DNA of 32,612 nucleotides from the NCBI GenBank assembly GCA_948470755.1, contig CAOKPU010000036.1, positions 1 to 32,612 on the forward strand, given 5' to 3'. The position numbers and the translations under genes are program-made. The stretch is from an uncultured Lachnospiraceae bacterium. GTDB taxonomy: Bacteria; Bacillota; Clostridia; Lachnospirales; Lachnospiraceae. Positions 8,377 through 14,163 of this stretch are shown in pieces (within the stretch, counting starts at the first letter, position 1; the number at the start of each line of letters is the position of its first letter). The notes under the pieces are model-generated. The model was not told where the DNA came from and ran no database searches. It worked only from the letters and a program-made list of their open reading frames with translations.

Positions 8377-8422
8377 AAAAAAGTTTGAAAACCCAGTAAA
8401 TTGGTGTGTTTCAAACTTTTTT
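8377..8422 (+). terminator. Intrinsic terminator after tRNA-Leu
   Basis: A 14-bp perfect stem (AAAAAAGTTTGAAA at 8377-8390 and TTTCAAACTTTTTT at 8409-8422) ends in a T run. The A-rich left arm makes it look bidirectional. Confidence 0.9.
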
Positions 8423-8461
8423 GCGTCATAGGATTTTAAGGTTTTTTAGGAAGAGAGGACA

Positions 8462-8575
8462 ATGATAGAACAAGAATGCAAAAAAGCAGTTTGCAGATGG
8501 ATAAAATGCATAATAGAACCCGGCAAAAGAAAGGAAAATGCAACAATAAATACAAAAGACATCTTATTTACTTGA
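8462..8575 (+). CDS. Possible 37-aa basic peptide (uncertain)
   Basis: An ATG preceded by AGGAAGAGAGGAC opens a 37-codon frame (beginning MIEQECKKAVCRW). It is Lys-rich with three Cys and ends inside the -35 box of the next promoter. The ribosome binding site is good and the stretch lies between the tRNA terminator and the RAT promoter. No promoter of its own is apparent and I recognise no homologue. It may be chance; conservation of the frame in relatives would decide. Confidence 0.2.
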   Translation: MIEQECKKAVCRWIKCIIEPGKRKENATINTKDILFT

Positions 8576-8600
8576 CAGAAATTGTATAAATTGTTATTAT
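8572..8600 (+). promoter_or_regulatory. Consensus-like promoter of the ptsH leader transcript
   Basis: TTGACA (8572-8577), a 17-nt spacer and TATTAT (8595-8600) predict a transcript starting near 8607, about 36 nt before the RAT element and 500 nt before ptsH. Confidence 0.88.
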
Positions 8601-8642
8601 ATACCCAGATAGTGAGCCGGCGGCATATTAAAGGAAAGCATG

Positions 8643-8670
8643 GGATTGTTACTGAAAAGCAGATAAAACC
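8643..8670 (+). promoter_or_regulatory. Ribonucleic antiterminator (RAT) of the LicT/BglG/SacY type
   Basis: The 28-nt element reads GGATTGTTACTG (8643-8654), AAAA, then GCAGATAAAACC (8659-8670). Known RATs of the bgl and lic leaders have the same first half and a GCAGGCAAAACC-like second half. The RNA would form an imperfect hairpin bound by the N-terminal domain of a PRD-containing antiterminator. Its last three bases (ACC) are shared with the left arm of the following terminator, so the two structures exclude each other as in described bgl, sac and lic leaders. The element matches the LicT/SacY class better than the GlcT class. The loop is one base shorter and GG is replaced by GA. The antiterminator gene is not in the window. 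Confidence 0.85.
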
Positions 8671-8727
8671 GGATTTTATAAGTTAATCATGAGAGGGGGA
8701 GATTAATTTATAAAGTGTGGTTTTTTT
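8668..8727 (+). terminator. RAT-overlapping leader terminator
   Basis: The left arm 8668-8688 pairs with 8701-8721. The core ATAAGTTAATC / GATTAATTTAT pairs with one G-U, and ACC / GGT closes the base below an internal mismatch. The 12-nt loop is ATGAGAGGGGGA and a run of seven T (8721-8727) follows. Opening this hairpin through RAT binding would let transcription proceed toward ptsH. Confidence 0.83.
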
Positions 8728-9106
8728 ACTACATATGATTTTATATACATAAAGTTGTCCATAAATATTAAGTTCATAAATATTATGTTCATAAGTATTA
8801 TGTTCATAAGTATTATGTTCATAAGTATTATGTTCATAAATGTTAAGTTCATAAGGTACTTATGGGATTGTCTGGAAGCAGTTGTATATCGCCCGGAAGG
8901 AAGTATGAAAGAGGGTAAATTAATCAATAATAATAATGTTTCGCCTATAAACAGCCGCGGAAGAAAAGGGCTTATGCTTGGAAGGCGCAATAAAGAGAGG
9001 CGGGAAGGACAGTTGTCAAGCAATTGTGACAGATGCGGAAAACGGTAGTAATGGAAAGTTGCTATAGAATCCTTGGAAAAAGGAAAAAAGAAAGGAGAAT
9101 TATATT
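8728..9106 (+). other. Long untranslated leader between the RAT terminator and ptsH
   Basis: These 379 nt contain no convincing gene. They hold six 15-bp tandem repeats (8761-8850), a partial second copy of the RAT sequence (8864-8881), and, near the end, the ptsH ribosome binding site AAAGGAG. A frame beginning at a TTG at 8755 runs through the repeats but has no ribosome binding site. The stretch could be leader RNA, or the remains of a gene once placed behind the RAT. Confidence 0.6.
8761..8850 (+). repeat. Six tandem 15-bp AT-rich repeats
   Basis: Six consecutive units fit ATAARTATTAWGTTC. Units 3-5 (8791-8835) are identical (ATAAGTATTATGTTC). Unit 2 differs from them at one base, and units 1 and 6 at two or three. 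A broken seventh copy begins at 8851 (ATAAGGTAC). There are no unique spacers, so this is not a CRISPR array. Confidence 0.95.
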
Positions 9107-9364
9107 ATGCAGGAGTTCAAGTACACAATCAAAGACGAGTTAGGAATTCATGCAAGGCCTGCAGGTCTGCTGGTTAAATTAGCGGCACCTTTTAAAAGTA
9201 CGATTACGGTGGATACAGGGTCAAAGAAGGCGGATGCAAAGAAGATCATGGCCCTTATGGGCGCAGGTGCAAAAAAAGGCACAACGGTGACATGCAGGGC
9301 GGAAGGACCTGATGAGGCAGAAGCGATTGCAGCTTTGAAAAAGTTCTTTGAAGAGAATTTATAG
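9107..9364 (+). CDS. ptsH: HPr phosphocarrier protein with Lys in place of Ser46
   Basis: HPr (85 aa) carries phosphate from enzyme I to the sugar-specific PTS enzymes in the cytoplasm. The active site is intact: His15 and Arg17 in GIHARPAG. Aligning without gaps to Bacillus HPr places Lys46 (AKKIMALMG) where HPr kinase normally phosphorylates Ser46 (LKSIMGVMS). The transport function should be kept but the CcpA co-repressor form should not be made. The ribosome binding site is AAAGGAG. The gene lies about 500 nt behind a RAT-controlled promoter and before nagB, whose product handles amino-sugar phosphates. Other ptsH copies could exist outside the window. Confidence 0.93.
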   Translation: MQEFKYTIKDELGIHARPAGLLVKLAAPFKSTITVDTGSKKADAKKIMALMGAGAKKGTTVTCRAEGPDEAEAIAALKKFFEENL

Positions 9365-9424
9365 ATTTCATTTTTAAAAATGGATTGATATGGATTGGTA
9401 TTTTGCCATATTTGTTTGCTGGCC

Positions 9425-9452
9425 TATCGGAAGCTCCAAAGAGCTTCCGATA
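9425..9452 (+). terminator. Hairpin terminator between ptsH and nagB
   Basis: A perfect 12-bp stem (TATCGGAAGCTC / GAGCTTCCGATA) with a CAAA loop is followed by TTTAAACTT. The weak T tail means termination may be partial, allowing read-through into nagB. Confidence 0.65.
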
Positions 9453-9540
9453 TTTAAACTTATAATAATCAGGAATGCGGTTGCAGGATTATGCAGCATA
9501 AAAAGAAATAAGCGTCAAAGGTGCGCGGATAGGAGTAAGA

Positions 9541-10269
9541 ATGAGGATAATTAAAACGAAAGATTACAAGGATATGAGCAGAAAAGCTGCCAATATTATT
9601 TCTGCCCAAGTAATTACGAAACCGGACTGCGTATTGGGGCTTGCGACAGGATCTACGCCGATTGGGACTTATGAGCAGTTGGTGGAATGGTTTGAAAAAG
9701 GTGATCTTGATTTTTCAAGGGTAACTTCAGTGAATCTCGATGAATATAAAGGGCTTACGAAGGATAATGACCAAAGCTACTATTATTTTATGAATGAACA
9801 TCTTTTTAGCAAGGTAAACATAGATAAAGCCAATACCCATCTTCCTGACGGGACCGAACCGGACAGCGATAAGGCGTGTTCTGACTATAATGAAGTGATT
9901 TCATCAGTAGGAGGCATTGATCTGCAGCTTTTGGGGCTTGGCCATAACGGCCATATAGGGTTTAATGAACCGGCAGACGAATTTATTCCGGAAACACATT
10001 GCGTGGATCTTACCCCTTCTACGATTGAAGCAAATAAGAGATTTTTTGCTTCTTACGACGATGTGCCGAAGCAGGCATATACGATGGGGATTAAGACGAT
10101 CATGCAGGCGAAAGCAGTGCTTGTTGTTGTCAGTGGGGAAGATAAGGCGGCAATTGTAAGGGATGCTTTCTTTGGTCCTATTACTCCAAGGGTACAGGCG
10201 TCTATCCTTCAGCTTCATCCTAATGTAACAGTAGTGGCGGATGAAGCGGCGTTATCCCTTGTAAATTAA
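9541..10269 (+). CDS. nagB: Glucosamine-6-phosphate deaminase
   Basis: NagB (242 aa) converts glucosamine-6-phosphate to fructose-6-phosphate and ammonia, linking amino-sugar use to glycolysis. Visible motifs are GLATGSTPIGTYEQL (phosphate loop), SVNLDEYKGL (catalytic Asp region), and LGLGHNGHIGFNEP, with the active-site His and neighbouring residues. The length fits the Gram-positive form, which lacks the C-terminal allosteric extension of the E. coli enzyme. The start follows AGGAG by 5 nt. No nagA or nag regulator is adjacent. Being next to ptsH suggests a shared link to PTS import of amino sugars. Confidence 0.96.
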   Translation: MRIIKTKDYKDMSRKAANIISAQVITKPDCVLGLATGSTPIGTYEQLVEWFEKGDLDFSRVTSVNLDEYKGLTKDNDQSYYYFMNEHLFSKVNIDKANTHLPDGTEPDSDKACSDYNEVISSVGGIDLQLLGLGHNGHIGFNEPADEFIPETHCVDLTPSTIEANKRFFASYDDVPKQAYTMGIKTIMQAKAVLVVVSGEDKAAIVRDAFFGPITPRVQASILQLHPNVTVVADEAALSLVN

Positions 10270-10287
10270 ATCTCAGTAAATAATAGT

Positions 10288-10327
10288 GCCATTGGAATGT
10301 TGTTTTGCGCAGTCCAATGGCTTTTTT
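10288..10327 (+). terminator. Intrinsic terminator after nagB
   Basis: GCCATTGGA (10288-10296) pairs with TCCAATGGC (10313-10321), and the hairpin is followed by six T. Confidence 0.88.
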
Positions 10328-10376
10328 ATAGAGTTCTGGCATAAAACGTAATTTCCAATTAATTTTTAGAGGATAC

Positions 10377-10405
10377 TTTCAAAAAAGTTAATTTTAGTGT
10401 ATAGT
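10377..10405 (+). promoter_or_regulatory. Candidate promoter of the zinc-finger/polA operon
   Basis: TTTCAA (10377-10382), a 17-nt spacer and TATAGT (10400-10405) lie between the nagB terminator and the next gene. The -35 box is weak. Confidence 0.45.
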
Positions 10406-10485
10406 ACATTATGTATGGTTATATCATAGGAATTTGATTTGGCATAAGATAAAGAAAGATACTTATGAGGAGGCCGGGGGCTGCC

Positions 10486-10809
10486 ATGGATTGTAAAGAT
10501 GTGATAAAGAGGATACCGGACTTTTTAAATCATGAATTGAATAACAGAGAGCTGAAGGATTTTTTGAATCACACAGAAGGATGCAAAGAGTGCAGGGAAG
10601 AATTGAGCATACAATTCCTTGTGCTTGAAGGGATGGCGAGGCTGGAAGAAGGGAACACTTTTGACTTGCAGAACGAATTTGACCGGATGATGGAAGATGC
10701 AAAAAGGCGTATGAAGCTGCGCAGGATGTTGAATGTTTTTGTATATGGAATGGAAATTTTGGCGATTATAACAATCATAACGATTATTGTTTTGATTATT
10801 GTATTGTGA
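10486..10809 (+). CDS. Anti-sigma-factor-like zinc-finger membrane protein (zf-HC2 type)
   Basis: The 107-aa protein has a putative zinc site made of Cys3, His29, Cys33 and Cys36 (HTEGCKECREEL), the HxxxCxxC pattern of ZAS/zf-HC2 anti-sigma factors. A helical charged stretch follows, and a C-terminal membrane segment spans about residues 84-107 (FVYGMEILAIITIITIIVLI). Such proteins hold an ECF sigma factor at the membrane, but no sigma gene lies nearby and there is almost no extracellular domain to sense anything. I chose ATG 10486. An in-frame ATG at 10465 sits upstream of an AGGAGG, which is slightly far (13 nt) from 10486, so the exact start is uncertain. It is co-oriented with polA, only 19 nt upstream. 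Confidence 0.7.
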   Translation: MDCKDVIKRIPDFLNHELNNRELKDFLNHTEGCKECREELSIQFLVLEGMARLEEGNTFDLQNEFDRMMEDAKRRMKLRRMLNVFVYGMEILAIITIITIIVLIIVL

Positions 10810-10828
10810 ATAAATGGAGACGGGAATT

Positions 10829-13504
10829 ATGGGCAAAATAGTTTTGATCGATGGGCATAGTATATTAAACAGGGCATTTTATGGAGTGCCGGAGTTGAGC
10901 AATAAGGAAGGGCTTCATACGAATGCTGTTTATGGTTTTTTGAACATCATGTTTAAGATTCTGGATGAAGAGAAGCCGGAATACTTAGCAGTAGCTTTTG
11001 ATGTACATGCCCCTACTTTCCGGCATGAAATTTATAAAGAATATAAAGGCACAAGGAAACCGATGCCGGAGGAACTGCGGGAGCAGGTTCCGGTAATAAA
11101 GGAAACGCTTAAGGCGATGCGGATTAAAACTGTGGAGAAGCCGGGTCTGGAGGCGGATGATATCCTGGGGACATTGGCAAAGAGGGCGGAAAAGGAAGGA
11201 ATGGAGGTGTCCCTGATTTCCGGCGACCGGGATTTGCTGCAAATAGCGTCTTCCCATATTAAGATAAGAATCCCGAAGACAAAAGGAGGGAAGACGGAGG
11301 TAGAGGATTATTACGCTGCAGATGTGGAGAAAAAATATCAGGTAAATCCCAGGCAATTTATTGATTTGAAGGCACTGATGGGAGATACTGCGGATAATAT
11401 ACCAGGAGTGCCGAAAGTTGGAGAGAAGACGGCTACGGATTTGCTGCTCCGGTTTGGCTCTTTAGAGGGGGTTTATGAACATATTGAAGAGGTGCCTAGA
11501 AAATCGGTAAAGGAATCCTTGGCGGCAAACAGGGATCTGGCGGATTTGAGCAGGACGCTGGCTACGATCAAAGTGGACGGCGAGGTGGACTTTAGTTATG
11601 AAGAAGCCAAGATTAAGGATTTTTATACGGAGGATGCCTATCGTATTTTTCAACGGCTAGGGTTTAAGAATATGTTGAGCCGCTTTGAGAAAGAGGGAGT
11701 GGAACAAAGGCAGACGGAATATTTTACGGAAATTACGGATTTGGGAAAAGCGGAGGAAGTTTTTGACAAGCTGAGGAATCTCAAAGAAGGGGAGAGGGCT
11801 GCTTTCGATATTATCGAGGATGGTCCAACGGAAGAGGGATTCATAGGTATGGCCTTAGCTTTTGGAGAAAAGGAAATCTACTTTCTAAAGCCGGAAGGAT
11901 TCTTAAAAAAAGAATATCTCCTTGGGAGGCTGGCGGAGGCTGTAGAAGGAAAAGATGATGGGAATGCCAAAACCGCCGTTCAGTTTGTCACTTTTGATAT
12001 AAAAAAGAAATATGGATGTATCCGGACAGATAAGACAGACAGGATGTTTGATATATTGATTGCAGCATATTTACTTAATCCTTTGAAAAACGATTATGGG
12101 CCGGAAGATGTTGCTGCGGAATATTTAGGTTTTGTGACGCCCGGACGGGGGCAGTTATTTGGGAAAACATCCTTCCGGGATGCAATGGAAGCGGATGGGC
12201 GAAAAGTCATGGAGTATGCTTGTTTCCTCGTATATGTGGAATGGATGGCGGCTCCGGTCTTGCAAAAGGAGCTGGCAGAAGCCGGGATGGAGAGGCTGAT
12301 GGCGGAGATCGAGATGCCTTTATCTTATGTACTATATGATATGGAAAAAGAGGGCGTTAAGGTGAAGCCGGATGAACTGCGAGCCTATGGGGAAGCTTTA
12401 AACGGGCGGATTGGGGAGTTGGAAAAAAGCATCCATGAAAAAGCAGGCTGTGATTTTAATATCAATTCCCCAAAGCAGTTGGGGGAAGTCCTATTTGATA
12501 AAATGAAGCTTCCGGGCGGGAAAAAGACAAAAACCGGATATTCCACGGCGGCAGATGTGTTGGATAAACTGGCGCAGGATCATCCGGTGGTTGAAGAAAT
12601 CTTAGAGTACAGAGGCTTGTCCAAATTAAAGTCTACTTATGCGGAGGGGCTGGCCGCATATATTGGGGAAGGGGACCGGATCCACAGTACCTTTAACCAG
12701 ACTATTACGGCAACGGGGCGGATTAGTTCCACGGAGCCGAATCTGCAGAATATTCCTATGCGTATGGAGCTTGGAAGGCTGATACGAAAGGTCTTCGTCC
12801 CCAAAGATGGATTTTTGTTTACGGATGCGGATTATTCTCAAATCGAACTTCGCGTGTTGGCCCATATGTCAGGGGATGAACAGTTGATTGAAGCTTATAA
12901 GATGGATGAGGACATCCATAGGATTACGGCTTCCAAAGTTTTCCATACTCCTTTTGATGAGGTGACGGATTTACAAAGGCGGAATGCCAAGGCCGTCAAT
13001 TTTGGCATTGTATATGGGATCAGTTCTTTTGGGCTAAGCCAGGATCTGAGCATTTCAAGGAAAGAAGCCGCGGATTATATTGAGCAGTATTTTGCCACCT
13101 ATCCGGAAGTGAAGAAGTTTTTGGACAGACAGGTGGAAGATGCCAAAAGGGATGGTTATGTTACCACTATGTTTGGGCGCAGGAGGCCAGTCCCGGAGCT
13201 TTCTTCCGGTAATTTCATGCAGCGTTCCTTTGGGGAAAGAGTGGCAATGAACTCGCCGATACAGGGAACGGCGGCCGACATTATAAAGATAGCGATGATC
13301 AGGGTATGGAAAAGGCTAAAAGCAGAAAGCCTAAGATCAAAGCTTATCCTTCAAGTGCATGATGAGCTTTTGATCGAAACGGCGCAGGAAGAAGAAGAAA
13401 GGGTAAAGACGGTTTTGGAAGAAGAAATGAAAGCGGCGGCTGATCTGTCCGTGACGCTTGAGATCGATATGCATACGGGAAAGAACTGGTATGAGGCGAA
13501 GTAG
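10829..13504 (+). CDS. polA: DNA polymerase I
   Basis: PolA (891 aa) fills gaps and removes RNA primers in replication and repair. The 5'-3' nuclease domain is complete (VLIDGHS, LEADDILG, SGDRDLLQI, then MGDTADNIPGVPKVGEKTA). The polymerase domain has motif A DYSQIELR (about residue 668), motif B RRNAKAVNFGIVYG and motif C QVHDELLIE. The middle 3'-5' exonuclease domain has lost its metal ligands: the first motif reads FDIIEDG instead of DxE and the third YACFLVYVEW lacks Asp, so proofreading is probably absent, as in several Firmicute Pol I enzymes. I prefer ATG 10829 (GGAGACGGGAATT upstream, product beginning MGKIVLIDGHS) to ATG 10814, which has no ribosome binding site. coaE follows 62 nt later. 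Confidence 0.97.
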   Translation: MGKIVLIDGHSILNRAFYGVPELSNKEGLHTNAVYGFLNIMFKILDEEKPEYLAVAFDVHAPTFRHEIYKEYKGTRKPMPEELREQVPVIKETLKAMRIKTVEKPGLEADDILGTLAKRAEKEGMEVSLISGDRDLLQIASSHIKIRIPKTKGGKTEVEDYYAADVEKKYQVNPRQFIDLKALMGDTADNIPGVPKVGEKTATDLLLRFGSLEGVYEHIEEVPRKSVKESLAANRDLADLSRTLATIKVDGEVDFSYEEAKIKDFYTEDAYRIFQRLGFKNMLSRFEKEGVEQRQTEYFTEITDLGKAEEVFDKLRNLKEGERAAFDIIEDGPTEEGFIGMALAFGEKEIYFLKPEGFLKKEYLLGRLAEAVEGKDDGNAKTAVQFVTFDIKKKYGCIRTDKTDRMFDILIAAYLLNPLKNDYGPEDVAAEYLGFVTPGRGQLFGKTSFRDAMEADGRKVMEYACFLVYVEWMAAPVLQKELAEAGMERLMAEIEMPLSYVLYDMEKEGVKVKPDELRAYGEALNGRIGELEKSIHEKAGCDFNINSPKQLGEVLFDKMKLPGGKKTKTGYSTAADVLDKLAQDHPVVEEILEYRGLSKLKSTYAEGLAAYIGEGDRIHSTFNQTITATGRISSTEPNLQNIPMRMELGRLIRKVFVPKDGFLFTDADYSQIELRVLAHMSGDEQLIEAYKMDEDIHRITASKVFHTPFDEVTDLQRRNAKAVNFGIVYGISSFGLSQDLSISRKEAADYIEQYFATYPEVKKFLDRQVEDAKRDGYVTTMFGRRRPVPELSSGNFMQRSFGERVAMNSPIQGTAADIIKIAMIRVWKRLKAESLRSKLILQVHDELLIETAQEEEERVKTVLEEEMKAAADLSVTLEIDMHTGKNWYEAK

Positions 13505-13566
13505 GATGCAGCAGGCCCGAACGTTTAAGGATTATAAGGAAAGCAGCGGGGGATGCGGGAGGCGGT

Positions 13567-14163
13567 ATGAGAGTAATTGGCATTACCGGAGGGGTAGGCT
13601 CCGGTAAGACGGAAGTGTTGGATTATATAAGAAGCAAGTATCACTGTGAGGTGATACTTGCCGATGAAGTGGCGCATAGGGTAAAGGAGCCGGGGGGGAA
13701 ATGTTATGATGTTTTGGTGGATTTGCTTGGAAAAGATGTACTGACGCTTGACGGGAAGATTGATAAAGGAAAGATGGCGGAGAAAATCTTTGGCGACGGC
13801 TTCCTGTTAGAGAAAGTAAACGGGCTGATACATCCGATAGTAAAAACATATATTTTGGAAGAAATCAAGAGGCTGGAAAAAGAGGGGGGAACAGAATTTC
13901 TGTTTATAGAGGCGGCTTTACTGATCGAGGACGGATATGAAGATATCGTGGATGAGTTATGGTATGTCCATGCCGGGGAAGAAGTGCGGCGCAAGAGGCT
14001 GAAAGCATCCAGGGATTACACGGAGGGAAAGATAGACGGGATATTGAGCAGGCAGCTTACGGAAGAAGAATTCAGAAGGCATTGTGGGACAGTGATTGAC
14101 AATAGCGGTTTTCTTGCGGATACATATGGACAGATCGATAGGAAATTGGAGGAATATCTGTGA
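13567..14163 (+). CDS. coaE: Dephospho-CoA kinase
   Basis: CoaE (198 aa) phosphorylates the ribose 3'-OH of dephospho-CoA, the last step of coenzyme A synthesis. The Walker A loop is GITGGVGSGKTEV at the N-terminus, followed by ILADEVAHRVKEPGG and, further on, FIEAALLIEDGYEDIVDELW, all typical. The lid-region arginines are in RKRLKASRDYT. The length is usual. The ribosome binding site is GGGAGGCGG. Placement after polA is common in Firmicutes. The stop overlaps the GTG start of the next gene (GTGA), indicating translational coupling. Confidence 0.95.
   Translation: MRVIGITGGVGSGKTEVLDYIRSKYHCEVILADEVAHRVKEPGGKCYDVLVDLLGKDVLTLDGKIDKGKMAEKIFGDGFLLEKVNGLIHPIVKTYILEEIKRLEKEGGTEFLFIEAALLIEDGYEDIVDELWYVHAGEEVRRKRLKASRDYTEGKIDGILSRQLTEEEFRRHCGTVIDNSGFLADTYGQIDRKLEEYL

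Noticed and set aside
8761-8850. CRISPR array
   Set aside because: The 15-bp units are directly joined with no unique spacers, and no cas genes are present.
8755-9048. Reading frame of 97 codons through the 15-bp repeats
   Set aside because: It begins at a TTG without a ribosome binding site, its first third is a translation of the repeats (MFISI units), and the rest shows no recognisable protein pattern.
9461-9466. TATAAT as a nagB promoter
   Set aside because: A perfect -10 box is present, but no -35 box is found at 16-18 nt upstream, where the terminator hairpin lies. It was not listed as a promoter.
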